From NCBI GenBank assembly GCA_963820495.1, contig CAWGAF010000002.1:806001-870000 (forward strand): a DNA stretch of 64,000 nucleotides, read 5' to 3'. How positions within the stretch are numbered: the stretch's first letter is position 1; the number at the start of each line of letters is the position of its first letter. Below are positions 1-8,419 of the stretch, piece after piece. Below the pieces are notes generated by a model that saw nothing but the letters and a program-made list of their open reading frames with translations, did no database searches and was not told the DNA's origin. The stretch comes from JBBIPA01 sp963820495 (GTDB lineage Bacteria > Chloroflexota > Dehalococcoidia > GIF9 > UBA5629). The position numbers and the translations under genes are program-made.

Positions 1-179
1 GCGTTCTTGGAGGATATACCAATTGGGGCAATGGTATTAATCACACCGCCACGGTCAACTTTGCCTGGAATAATGGGATCATATCGTGCTCCGTGGTTCA
101 CGTAGACTACGCCGGGCATGATTCTTTCCCAGGCAATGGAGCCGCTAAGAACAATACCTCTCTCGTTGAATAGCCCCAG
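1..179 (-). pseudogene. C-terminal fragment of a molybdopterin oxidoreductase, cut by the left window edge
   Basis: Read on the minus strand, this frame encodes a piece of the C-terminal molybdopterin-dinucleotide-binding domain, with LFNERG, then ERIMPGVVYVNHGARYDP, then DRGG. The same region of the large molybdoenzyme at 15245-17806 (FNDNG, VTERIKPG, DRAG) is clearly homologous. The frame is open only from about 212; an in-frame stop lies at 213-215, and no ATG, GTG or TTG start with a ribosome site precedes the homologous part. The homology begins abruptly next to the stop of the upstream gene at 181. I infer a truncated gene remnant, or an assembly junction; the 3' end lies outside the window. 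Confidence 0.6.
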
Positions 180-180
180 A

Positions 181-927
181 TTACATTTTAAGAGCTTTTC
201 TTTCTTCTGCCTTTAGGCTTGCTTTAAATGCCTCGATTTTTTTCTTGCCCTTGACAGTTACTGTTGCCTTCCCATCCTTGATTTTCAAGTACCCTATAAG
301 CTCAAGTTCCTCAACTAAACATTTCATTAGCATCGGTGATAATGGAGGATATATGTCATCCCTCTCCTGTTTGGAAAACAGGTTAATTACCTTGTCCACT
401 GCGGTCCCTGGCTTTGTTAAAACCTTGTTCAATATAGCCATCATCCTCCTGAAGTAGGTGACGCAATCACCGTCATCGGCAAGGTCAAACGGTTCGAGCT
501 TAAGCAACACTGATGTCCTGTAGTCTGGACATGTAAGCATGACATCTTTGCACACTGTTCTTTCTGGATGCGGTGGCCACTTGAATGAATTAGGATCTCT
601 AAGAAGGGACATACCATATTTGATATCGGGGATGGTTTTAAAGACTGACCTGAACCCGATGCCATCATACTTTTTCTGGCTCGGGTCATAAACACTTGGC
701 GGAGCATACCAGAAGGGGACGTAGTACATGGATTCTACCCATCTTGGTCCTGCCGCATAGAGGTCGGCGACCTTTGCCCCAAGAGTGGGTAAAAAGGCTG
801 GGCATATTCTCCCCTTGAATTCGGCACCGGTCCAGATGATTTCGTCACCGACTTTGTAATTGAAATGGCAGGGGTATTTCTCCGTGTCTCCTAACATGCC
901 CACTACGGTTGCCTTGACTTTAAACAT
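181..927 (-). CDS. Uncharacterised protein, TIGR04076-like N-terminal region
   Basis: The protein has 248 residues, starts at an ATG preceded by AAGGAG, and has no signal peptide or membrane segment. The N-terminal half (VKATVV, then a cysteine-containing ICPAF segment, later TCPDYRTSVLLKLEPF) resembles the small uncharacterised TIGR04076 family, recognised from memory. The last 70 residues look like a winged-helix-like tail (PLSPMLMKCLVEELELIGYL followed by a Lys-rich segment). Function is unknown. It stands alone on the minus strand, with a 250-bp upstream gap and a molybdoenzyme remnant directly downstream. The TIGR04076 link is tentative. Confidence 0.6.
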   Translation of the reverse strand: MFKVKATVVGMLGDTEKYPCHFNYKVGDEIIWTGAEFKGRICPAFLPTLGAKVADLYAAGPRWVESMYYVPFWYAPPSVYDPSQKKYDGIGFRSVFKTIPDIKYGMSLLRDPNSFKWPPHPERTVCKDVMLTCPDYRTSVLLKLEPFDLADDGDCVTYFRRMMAILNKVLTKPGTAVDKVINLFSKQERDDIYPPLSPMLMKCLVEELELIGYLKIKDGKATVTVKGKKKIEAFKASLKAEERKALKM

Positions 928-1178
928 AATTACTCCTTTTTATTTATTTTTGGGCGAGGATGATAGTATCGTTTATCTAGATAGTGAAAAGGCTAGCTTT
1001 TTTGACAGATGGACTTAATGCCACTCATAGTTTTTTTGTCATACAAAAATACTCATTTTGTGGCAGTCGTAATATCATCCTCGCACACACTTTAGTCTGA
1101 GTAATTCTTGAATACCATTCTCTCTGGTGATTTATATTTTCTATTTTGTGTTAATTTGTTCGGCTAATTAAAACATTA

Positions 1179-2408
1179 CTAAGGTACCCAGGAGTCAAAC
1201 CACTTAGTATATGCTACCTTACCATTCATGAACTGGCTTACCGTCAAAGGGTTGCACACCATGTGGTTAATTCCGAAAGCCTTGGCACCTCCCATCTTAG
1301 CCGTTCCTTTGGAGGTTTCAATAGTTGTCATGTTCTCCCATGTATTCTTGACATCGGTGGGGTCAAGGCTTTGAGCTTTCTCTATAGCTTGTACCATGCA
1401 CCACTCCCAGTCCCAGGCCTCATATCCGTCCGCATCCATCGGTGTCTTATATTTGGCTTCCCAGCGTTTCGCTATTTCCGCTACTAGCGGGGGGTTGCCA
1501 GGTGCATACGGGTCGAAGCCGGCATAAATGAAGTCAGTGGCGTATTCTGGTCTTCCCACCATTTTTATGATTAGATTGGGATCTCCCGGGATAGCAGCAA
1601 TTATAGGACCAGTGTAACCTAACTCGCGGCCAGTTTTGAGGCAGTTAGCGGTGTTATCAGGCATTTTCAGACCCTGGTCTACCGCATCGGGTTTTTGCAT
1701 CAGTATTTTAGTCCATTCGGCTGAATACTCTGACGCTTCAAAGGGATGAAAAAATGGTTCCATTGTGGTTAATCCATGCGCTTTAGCGATACCTTCCGAC
1801 ATGCCCTGGACGATACGGGCTCCTGTTTCATCCTCGGCAATAAAGCCCACTGATTTAACTGAGGGGTATTTCTCAAGCAGTAGCTCCCAGAGGAAGGGTA
1901 CCGGATTGGCGAATCCATAATTTCCAGTGAATGTGTATGGTTCCTCCGGATGGACAATATCAGTTCTTGATGAGCAATATAGGACCTTATTCTTCTCAGT
2001 GACAGTGGATGTTGCCTGACATACATTGGGTATTACACCACCCCCGATGAACTGTAATTTATCCTCATAAACAAGTTTGGTGGCTGCGTCTACAGCGCCG
2101 GCAGCGCTCATCTTGTTGTCCTCAACAAGTAATTCAATCTTATATTTTTCCCCTTTAACCGTGACCCCGCCCTTTTCGTTAATCCAGTCAGCACACAATT
2201 GGGTGACATCTCTCTCCATTATTTGATGTTGAGAACCAGGGCCGGTCAGCCCATAGAGGACTCCGATCTTCAGCACTTTGGCTTCTGGCGTTGGCGTCGG
2301 AGTCGGCGTTGGTGTTGGAGTTGGTGCTGGTGCTGGTTGGGCACAACCGCCGAGAACCAGGGCAGACAATAATACTGCCATCGCTACGATAATAAATAAT
2401 TTTTTCAT
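1179..2408 (-). CDS. ABC transporter substrate-binding lipoprotein, branched-chain amino acid (LivK-like) type
   Basis: This is an extracytoplasmic type-1 periplasmic-binding-fold protein of about 409 residues that would deliver a small substrate to an ABC importer. It has a lipoprotein signal peptide with lipobox LGGC (Cys22), then a Pro-Thr repeat linker, then the family opening KIGVLYGLTGPG and an EDNK segment. Two ATG codons are adjacent. AGGAGG at 2415-2420 sits 6 nt from the second (2408), so that start is preferred over 2411 or the upstream 2435. No permease or ATPase gene is adjacent, so it may share another transporter or act as a sensor. An IclR regulator lies directly upstream. The ligand cannot be told from sequence. 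Confidence 0.85.
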   Translation of the reverse strand: MKKLFIIVAMAVLLSALVLGGCAQPAPAPTPTPTPTPTPTPEAKVLKIGVLYGLTGPGSQHQIMERDVTQLCADWINEKGGVTVKGEKYKIELLVEDNKMSAAGAVDAATKLVYEDKLQFIGGGVIPNVCQATSTVTEKNKVLYCSSRTDIVHPEEPYTFTGNYGFANPVPFLWELLLEKYPSVKSVGFIAEDETGARIVQGMSEGIAKAHGLTTMEPFFHPFEASEYSAEWTKILMQKPDAVDQGLKMPDNTANCLKTGRELGYTGPIIAAIPGDPNLIIKMVGRPEYATDFIYAGFDPYAPGNPPLVAEIAKRWEAKYKTPMDADGYEAWDWEWCMVQAIEKAQSLDPTDVKNTWENMTTIETSKGTAKMGGAKAFGINHMVCNPLTVSQFMNGKVAYTKWFDSWVP

Positions 2409-2515
2409 CATCTTCCTCCTTTTTAATTTGCTCATTGTGAGACTAGAATTTTCCTTGTTAGGCTAGCTATATCAAATTTTCACCTCCTTACTATCAATTC
2501 ATCTGTAAACTCTTT

Positions 2516-3268
2516 TTACTGACCTCTCCAACCCATTCCTCGAGAGATCTCCAGTGCACAACTCTTAACAGCTGGCATGTTCTCTCTCATTTTGTCACGG
2601 GTTAGGCGGACAGAAGGACCTAAAACGCCGGCAGAACCTACGACATGTCCTTCAGCATTTATTATTGCAGATGAAACACTCCTTACACCTACAGCAAACT
2701 CTTCATCGTCAAATGCAACACCTTCTTGCTTAACAATAATAATATGTTTCTTTAAATCGTTGAGAGATGTTATTGTATTAGGTGTATGACGTTCTAGGCT
2801 TTTATTCTTATAGTATCTTCCGAACTCTTCATCTGCCATATTAGCCAGGATGATTTTTCCTGATGCCGTACAATGCAATGGAATTGTGGTACCTTCGTCT
2901 GGTACTACTTTTAAAGTTTGGTTTGCATGAAATGTTTCAGTAATTACAGCTGCTCTCCCATCCCAAATTGCCATGATTACAGATTCATTGACTAGTCGAC
3001 TTAATTTCATTAGATGAGGAATGGCTACATCTCTCACTCTAATCCTGTTCTTGATGACTCCGCTAAAATCCAGAAATTTCATACCAAGGGAATATTTACC
3101 TCTTTTATCTTGCTGCTTAAGGTAGCCTCGCTTGACGAGCGTTAAGGCAATCCTATTTACAGTACTTTTATTAAGCCCAGATAATTTAGACAGATCAGAT
3201 AGGCTAACTTCGCCTTCGTTGCCTAAAAATAATTCCATTACATCAATTGCTTTTTGAAGCGACTTCAT
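2516..3268 (-). CDS. IclR-family transcriptional regulator
   Basis: This is a predicted DNA-binding repressor or activator of about 250 residues. The N-terminal winged helix-turn-helix spans about residues 1-65, with LSDLSKLSGLNKSTVNRI as the HTH. The C-terminal effector-binding domain spans about 80-245 and includes CTASGKIILA and the family motif around FDDEEFAVGVRSVSSAI. The ATG at 3268 is chosen because the family normally begins MKSLQKAIDV; the reading frame extends upstream to 3352 without a ribosome site. It is on the same strand and upstream of the solute-binding lipoprotein, so it may control that gene, in keeping with IclR control of catabolic genes. Confidence 0.88.
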   Translation of the reverse strand: MKSLQKAIDVMELFLGNEGEVSLSDLSKLSGLNKSTVNRIALTLVKRGYLKQQDKRGKYSLGMKFLDFSGVIKNRIRVRDVAIPHLMKLSRLVNESVIMAIWDGRAAVITETFHANQTLKVVPDEGTTIPLHCTASGKIILANMADEEFGRYYKNKSLERHTPNTITSLNDLKKHIIIVKQEGVAFDDEEFAVGVRSVSSAIINAEGHVVGSAGVLGPSVRLTRDKMRENMPAVKSCALEISRGMGWRGQ

Positions 3269-3676
3269 TATTGAATGAATCTCATATATAGAAATTGCAT
3301 TTCTTTTCCAGCGAAGCTTGATAAATTTAGCATAGCCTATAATGGTTGTCAATATGCTGGCATTAAGTATTGGTCAAATTAGTTTTTAATGGTTGTTAGC
3401 TGGTTGCCTATGAAATGCAGTAGAGTATATCAGTATTGCAACTGCAATATAGATAAGTAAAGGAATTTATTTCTATGCTGAGTATTGACAAATTACAAAG
3501 AAAAAAATTAGAGCATTGCTATGTATACGATGAAATATTACTTTACGTAGCTCAGCTAAGGATAAATACTAATTTAGAGATCTGAAGTATTACACTTAGA
3601 ATCTAAAGCTTAGCCAAGGGTTAACTATATTGGTTTGTCTGACAAAAGATTTGTTGCTGAAATAGTCGATTGCAAA
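3269..3676. other. Intergenic stretch without a recognisable gene
   Basis: About 400 bp of AT-rich sequence separate the IclR gene from the methyltransferase gene. I found no small gene with a ribosome site, no RNA gene and no convincing terminator. It presumably holds the promoter of the IclR gene. Confidence 0.5.
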
Positions 3677-4357
3677 TCATCTTGGTTGCGATTCTATACA
3701 TAAGTCAATAAGTAGAAAATCGCTGCTTACTCGGCAACTACTCAATTCAGATTGGCTAAGGATAACTTTGATTTCTGGAATGGTATAGCTGGCTAAGATC
3801 GCCTTGGGCCAGTTTTCTCGGTGTCGCTTGTTCATGAAACGGGATATAAACCATATAATAAATTTCCAAAATGGATTTTGATAAACTCGTTTATTATCCC
3901 TGATTATGACAATCCCTGTATTTTTAACTACCCGTGCTACCTCGTCGAAGACAGTTACTGGCTTAAACCAGTGATGCAATGAAGCGTAGCTTATAACAGC
4001 GTCGAAGTAGTTATGTCGGAAAGGAAGAGCCGCTGCGGTACACTGGACAAATTCTATCCTATCTATAACGCCGGCATTCTGAGCGTTTTCTTTAGCTTTT
4101 CTTAACATGTTCTCGGATATGTCAATTGCAAAAATGTCAAAATGTTCACCATTCCTTGACTTGGCTAGTCCGATGGCTAGTAACCCAGACCCAGTACCGA
4201 TATCGAGAACTCTGCCACTCTTTATCCCCTTTCGTAGAATTTTCCAGACAAAGTATTTATACTCTGGCATAATGTAATATTTGGCGCCTTTATCATATTG
4301 AATAACGGCGTCCATCTCAGATATGGGTTCTTTGGGAAGAGGAACTCTTTTTCTCAT
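3677..4357 (-). CDS. Class I SAM-dependent methyltransferase (UbiE/MenG-like fold)
   Basis: This cytoplasmic protein has 226 residues. Motif I (VLDIGTGSGLLAIGLA) lies near residue 50, an acidic motif II follows (FAIDISENML), then a motif IV-like segment (FDAVISYASLHHW). These define the SAM-binding Rossmann fold, but the methyl acceptor cannot be inferred. Start is ATG 4357. It lies downstream of two radical SAM genes and a prenyltransferase on the same strand, so a role in the same pathway, possibly a quinone- or lipid-like product, is possible. However, a hairpin and 178 bp separate it from the nearest of these. Confidence 0.8.
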   Translation of the reverse strand: MRKRVPLPKEPISEMDAVIQYDKGAKYYIMPEYKYFVWKILRKGIKSGRVLDIGTGSGLLAIGLAKSRNGEHFDIFAIDISENMLRKAKENAQNAGVIDRIEFVQCTAAALPFRHNYFDAVISYASLHHWFKPVTVFDEVARVVKNTGIVIIRDNKRVYQNPFWKFIIWFISRFMNKRHRENWPKAILASYTIPEIKVILSQSELSSCRVSSDFLLIDLCIESQPR

Positions 4358-4393
4358 CGAAACTAAAATTTATGTTTTTGCGAGCTTGTTGTT

Positions 4394-4433
4394 ATAAGGA
4401 AAGTGCCTGTATAAAGCAAGGCACTCTCCTTAT
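4394..4433. repeat. 14-bp inverted repeat (hairpin), possible terminator or RNA-processing site
   Basis: The arms at 4394-4407 and 4420-4433 pair over 14 bp with one mismatch and enclose a 12-nt loop. It lies just downstream of the radical SAM gene ending at 4536 and before the methyltransferase start. On the minus strand there is no following T-run, so it is not a textbook intrinsic terminator. Confidence 0.5.
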
Positions 4434-4535
4434 GCAAGTCATTTATTAACAATTAGCGCAGTTGTTGTTTTAAAATGACCATGCTTTGATATTTTAGTAC
4501 CAAGAAACTATTTTACTGGATCACAAGTTGAGTAT

Positions 4536-5660
4536 TTACATTCCTTTTAAAGAAGTGTAAATTCCGCCGGTGCCGCCGTAAAGCTTCAGCCCGTACTTCT
4601 CATAGATGGGCAGGGCATCCGCATAAAATTTTAACATCTTCTCAACATTTGTCGGCTCCCTATCCTCGTAGGCAGAATTCAGCATAGGCGTAAACGGCAC
4701 TATGGAAGCAACTACCCCCATGGAAGCAGCCATTTCCACGCCCTTGAGCGTAGTTTCATCATCCTCACCAAGACCGGCAATGACCATGGTATAAACCTCG
4801 TTGTGGCCAAAAATATCAAGGCATTTATCCCAGACTCTCTTGTAGTCATCTATCGTGTTCTTTCCCTTCATGGGCATAATGTCCTCTCTGAGACTCTCGT
4901 CAAAGCACTCAATATTGCACAGGGAAGTGGTGGCACCCGCCGCTTTGCCCTCACGCAGAAGTGATTCAAGCGTAGAATTATCAGTCAGGGGTTCAAAATT
5001 TAATGTCATGGTAACGTTAGCTCTCTCATGTATGAGCTTGGCGGCCTCTACTATGTCCTCCAGACCCTTACCCCGGCTAAGCTTGGTGCCAGTGCTCAGG
5101 GTTACATGCTTGGCCATCCCCTCTTTATAGGCGGCTTCGGCAACCTCGGCAACCTGAGCGGGGGTCTTGTCCATATAGCCAGCCCACCAGCTCTCTATAG
5201 CGCAGAACTTGCATCCTTTGCCTATTCTTTGATAGCCACATCTCTGATTCAAGACGGAGCGCAGGTGGTCAGGCTCACCGATGACGGCAACATCACTCAT
5301 TGGAATGCCGTCACTAGTAAGGCTGTCATAGTACTCGGGGCGGGGCATCATGGCAATATCCGTGTATTTATCGTCATTCTCCCAGATTTCGTACTTGCCT
5401 GAATCTGCCTTGACTATATGGAATGGGGAATTTTCAGCAAACTTACCGTTAATGATAAGGACAGTGGTAAACAATCCGGTCACCGGGTGTACCAGAAGGA
5501 ATACGAATCTTCCCCTCTTTATAGCCGGGGCATTCCATTCTCTTTCCAGCTCGACCTGCAGTTCGGACGGAACGATCACGCCATTTGCCTGTAGTTCGGT
5601 TTTTTTTCTGCCCAATACGCCAATTTCATCGGTGTAAGTTAAAATCGCAGCATTTGACAT
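4536..5660 (-). CDS. Radical SAM protein with C-x8-C-x2-C cluster motif (paralogue 1)
   Basis: The protein has 374 residues. The three cysteines expected to bind the SAM-coordinating [4Fe-4S] cluster are C141, C150 and C153 (CGYQRIGKGCKFCAI), spaced C-x8-C-x2-C rather than the canonical C-x3-C-x2-C. A TIM-barrel-like region follows (STGTKLSRGKG, NFEPLTDNS, CNIECFDESLREDIMP, VIAGLGEDD), after an unusual 130-residue N-terminal domain. The general layout recalls the MSMEG_0568 family of radical SAM proteins; this is from memory and uncertain. It starts at an ATG with GGAGG 11 nt upstream. A paralogue lies directly upstream, and a UbiA prenyltransferase precedes that, so a shared biosynthetic pathway is likely. 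Confidence 0.8.
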   Translation of the reverse strand: MSNAAILTYTDEIGVLGRKKTELQANGVIVPSELQVELEREWNAPAIKRGRFVFLLVHPVTGLFTTVLIINGKFAENSPFHIVKADSGKYEIWENDDKYTDIAMMPRPEYYDSLTSDGIPMSDVAVIGEPDHLRSVLNQRCGYQRIGKGCKFCAIESWWAGYMDKTPAQVAEVAEAAYKEGMAKHVTLSTGTKLSRGKGLEDIVEAAKLIHERANVTMTLNFEPLTDNSTLESLLREGKAAGATTSLCNIECFDESLREDIMPMKGKNTIDDYKRVWDKCLDIFGHNEVYTMVIAGLGEDDETTLKGVEMAASMGVVASIVPFTPMLNSAYEDREPTNVEKMLKFYADALPIYEKYGLKLYGGTGGIYTSLKGM

Positions 5661-5786
5661 AATAACAAATTTCCTCCTTCTAAAAGTAGTTTATTTAATA
5701 ACAGGTTACAGGGTAAGCTTATCAAGTTCCCTAGAATATATCATACTACATTTCTTACCTCCTTAATATGTTGAGTTTAGCTAAAT

Positions 5787-6908
5787 TTAAATTCCAAACC
5801 TATCTACCTCTTTTATCGCGCTGAAGGCACCACCTCTGGCGCATCCTGCCTGACTTGCCCAAAGGTCAAGTCCATATTTCTGGTAAATATGGACTGCGTT
5901 TTCATAAAGGTGAAGCATTCTTTCATAATCCGGTGGGTCCATGTCCTCAAAAATAGCTCCAACTGCCGGGCTGTGTGGTACCAAAAAGGTAATAACACCA
6001 TTAGAAGCAGCCATTTCTATCCCTTGTAGGATGGAATTATCATCTTCGCCTATGCCGACAACAACTACAGTATATACCTCGTTTTTCCCAAATACATCAA
6101 GACATTTCTCCCAAGTTTTGATATAGGTGGCTATTTCAAGTTTGCCTTTTGCAGGCATTACTTCTTCTCGAATGTGTTTATCGAAGCATTCTATATTACA
6201 GAATACAGTGGTGACTCCTGTTTTTTTTGCCTCTTGAAGAAGGGAAACAAGAAGGGAGAGGTCAGTTATAGGTTCAAATTCAAACATAATAGGGATTTCT
6301 ATTCTTGATGATATAAGTTTTGCTGTTTCGACCAGGCCTTCTAGACCTTTCCCTGTGGTGTTAAGGGTAGCGGTAGTGAGAGAAACATGCTTTATTACGT
6401 TCTCCTCAAAGCCAGAGACAATGGCTTCATAAATCTGTTTTGGAGTCTTTTGTATTTTACTATTCCACCAATATCTAACCGCGCAGAATTTGCAAGGTTT
6501 GCCGATTTCATAGTAAAAACAATTCTGACTTACTACCGAGCGCATGTGCCCAGGAGCTACAATAACACCAACATTGAACATAGGAATGCCGTCGCTGGTA
6601 AAATGATCGTAGAACCCGGGACGAGGAATCAGCTTAACTTCAGTGTATTTTTCATTACCTTCCCAAACTTCGTATTTGGAGTTATTCTTGATCATATGGA
6701 ATGGTGATTTTGATGTGTACTTGCCGTTGACAATAAAGACAGGAATGAGTTCACCAGTCCTCTCGGAAGAATCAAGGCAAAGGACAAGTCTTCCTGTTCT
6801 TATAGATGGGGCGTTGAATTTCGTTTCCAGTTCAATAATTAAATCTTGCGGAATTTGTATTCCTTTGGCTTGAATCTTAGCTTTTTTCCTAGATATTTTG
6901 TCAGGCAT
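5787..6908 (-). CDS. Radical SAM protein with C-x8-C-x2-C cluster motif (paralogue 2)
   Basis: This is a close relative of the gene at 4536-5660 and almost the same length (373 residues from the ATG at 6908). Cluster cysteines are C130, C139 and C142 (CFYYEIGKPCKFCAV). Shared blocks include SPFHMIKN, PRPGFYDHFTSDGIPM, CNIECFDKHIREEVMP and VVGIGEDD. A GTG two codons upstream (6914) is an alternative start. Tandem duplication followed by divergence is the simplest reading; two steps of one pathway or a heterodimer are possible. The C-terminus differs from the first copy and carries an extra cysteine (AGCARGGAF). Confidence 0.8.
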   Translation of the reverse strand: MPDKISRKKAKIQAKGIQIPQDLIIELETKFNAPSIRTGRLVLCLDSSERTGELIPVFIVNGKYTSKSPFHMIKNNSKYEVWEGNEKYTEVKLIPRPGFYDHFTSDGIPMFNVGVIVAPGHMRSVVSQNCFYYEIGKPCKFCAVRYWWNSKIQKTPKQIYEAIVSGFEENVIKHVSLTTATLNTTGKGLEGLVETAKLISSRIEIPIMFEFEPITDLSLLVSLLQEAKKTGVTTVFCNIECFDKHIREEVMPAKGKLEIATYIKTWEKCLDVFGKNEVYTVVVVGIGEDDNSILQGIEMAASNGVITFLVPHSPAVGAIFEDMDPPDYERMLHLYENAVHIYQKYGLDLWASQAGCARGGAFSAIKEVDRFGI

Positions 6909-7020
6909 GATCACGCTCGTCTTTTTTTAATTTTTCAGTTGTGATACTTTACCCATATTCTACGGCGATTAAGAAAGCTACTACATTATTGTTTTCTTAC
7001 TCATTTTGAGTTTAATACTT

Positions 7021-7962
7021 TTAGATATTCGATATGAAAACATCCAAAAGTATTGCTGCTACTGTTGCTAATCTAAATGTTGATAGAGCAGTAAATGCCC
7101 GAAGGCCTTTTTTAGTATTTGACGTATCTCTTAGGAATATAACTCCGGCACTTAACCCATAAATGCCAGTAACTAAGACGATGGCAAGGTACAAATAGCC
7201 CAAAGATGCAAAAATTGGCAGTATAATACTCATCACGAAAGTGAGGCAAACGAAGCCTATTCCGATGCCTACAGCAGTTTTAGCCGAAGGCACAAAGAAA
7301 AAGGCTGGTGGTGTCTTCATTTTTCGTTTATCAGTAACCCCGGGAATTATGTGTAAAGGATAATAAATCATTATGTGTCCAGCTTGCCAGACAAGATGAA
7401 GAAGATACAAAAACCAGGGAAGCCAACTAGTAAAAAGTGTTTCTGGAGAGAATGCTGACCAGCCACCCAGAGAAATCAAGCCTACAATAGGGGGAAGAGA
7501 GAGATATCCTACTTTATCTCGAAGATAGGTAGAATAAAAAGCTCCCAGAATTATGGCTAGGAGCAGAATAAAAAAATTGGTGGGGTTGAAAAAAAACCAG
7601 GATAATAAAAGCGCGCAAACAAGTGCTATCACAACTGAGGCCAGTGCAGTGCTTGCCTTAACTCTGCCAACGGGAATAGCCCGCTGCGGCCAAATCACCT
7701 TATCTCGCTCACGGTCTAAGTAGTGGTTGAGGGCGTTTATTCCCCATCCAGCCAAGGCAACGGTAATCAGGCCTATAATAGCTTTGTCCCATGGGGGATA
7801 GCCACTTATACTTAGTACTACTGCGCCGGAAGCGTTGATAGGGGTCAAGAGCAAGAAAATAGGTGGCACTAAAGTTAAGAAACCAAGCAACTTGTCTGCA
7901 ACTGAGTAATCTTTCTTACTCGTTAACCCTAGACCTAAACAATAAAGAGCTACTTTATTCAT
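7021..7962 (-). CDS. UbiA-family prenyltransferase
   Basis: This integral membrane protein has 313 residues and about 8-9 hydrophobic segments. The first aspartate-rich motif of the family is present (N79-x3-D83-x3-D87, NHYLDRERD), followed by RAIPVGRV and the FYSTYLRDKVGYLS segment typical of UbiA enzymes. The second Asp motif region is atypical (PLHIIPGVTDKRKMKTPP). Members transfer an isoprenyl chain to an aromatic, heme, sugar or lipid acceptor. The acceptor here is unknown, but the two radical SAM genes immediately downstream suggest a dedicated pathway. Confidence 0.85.
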   Translation of the reverse strand: MNKVALYCLGLGLTSKKDYSVADKLLGFLTLVPPIFLLLTPINASGAVVLSISGYPPWDKAIIGLITVALAGWGINALNHYLDRERDKVIWPQRAIPVGRVKASTALASVVIALVCALLLSWFFFNPTNFFILLLAIILGAFYSTYLRDKVGYLSLPPIVGLISLGGWSAFSPETLFTSWLPWFLYLLHLVWQAGHIMIYYPLHIIPGVTDKRKMKTPPAFFFVPSAKTAVGIGIGFVCLTFVMSIILPIFASLGYLYLAIVLVTGIYGLSAGVIFLRDTSNTKKGLRAFTALSTFRLATVAAILLDVFISNI

Positions 7963-8149
7963 TATGATATTAATCCTGTTGCTGTCAGTCGGAAGTAAAG
8001 TGCGATTTAAACAACTTCATTTGGATAATGGCTGATTTGGGAATTGCAGAGCATCTTGACTAATAGTTTTCAACATTCATTAACTATAGATGATAACTAG
8101 TTAGTATTATGGTTTGTGTATTATTGAGCAGTTAGATTACTAAATGTGT

Positions 8150-8419
8150 TTAGCCACACCTGTAAATTATTCCGAACCCTCCTCTGGGATAATTCCAATC
8201 TAAAGCACCTTGGTCGCAAATAATCCTGCATGTTCCACATTCAAGGCAGCCCTCCCAGGAGAAAACTACGTTATCGTCTTCTAGCTTGTAATTCTCTACT
8301 GGGCACATATAAGTACATAGTCTATGAGGGCATTTGAGACATATTTCCTGATTTACTTTTATATGTGGTTCCTTGTCAATGTGAAATAGGTTCAGTGCTA
8401 ACTTATCGTCAATCGTCAT
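8150..8419 (-). CDS. fixX: FixX-like ferredoxin
   Basis: This 89-residue bacterial ferredoxin has two cysteine sets: C27, C30, C35, C39 and C58, C61, C64, C68. The FixX-type ending DWNYPRGGFGIIYR is present. FixX normally partners the flavoprotein FixC, passing electrons between electron-transfer flavoprotein and quinone. The ATG at 8419 overlaps the stop of fixC as ATGA, a tight translational coupling, so this start is chosen over the longer one at 8446. It is the last gene of the molybdoenzyme operon that begins at 13683. Confidence 0.92.
   Translation of the reverse strand: MTIDDKLALNLFHIDKEPHIKVNQEICLKCPHRLCTYMCPVENYKLEDDNVVFSWEGCLECGTCRIICDQGALDWNYPRGGFGIIYRCG

Noticed and set aside
2284..2340. 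Hexamer-like GGCGTTGGCGTC repeats, possible minisatellite
   Set aside because: They encode the Pro-Thr linker of the lipoprotein, which is common in this family and also present at 48540-48600.
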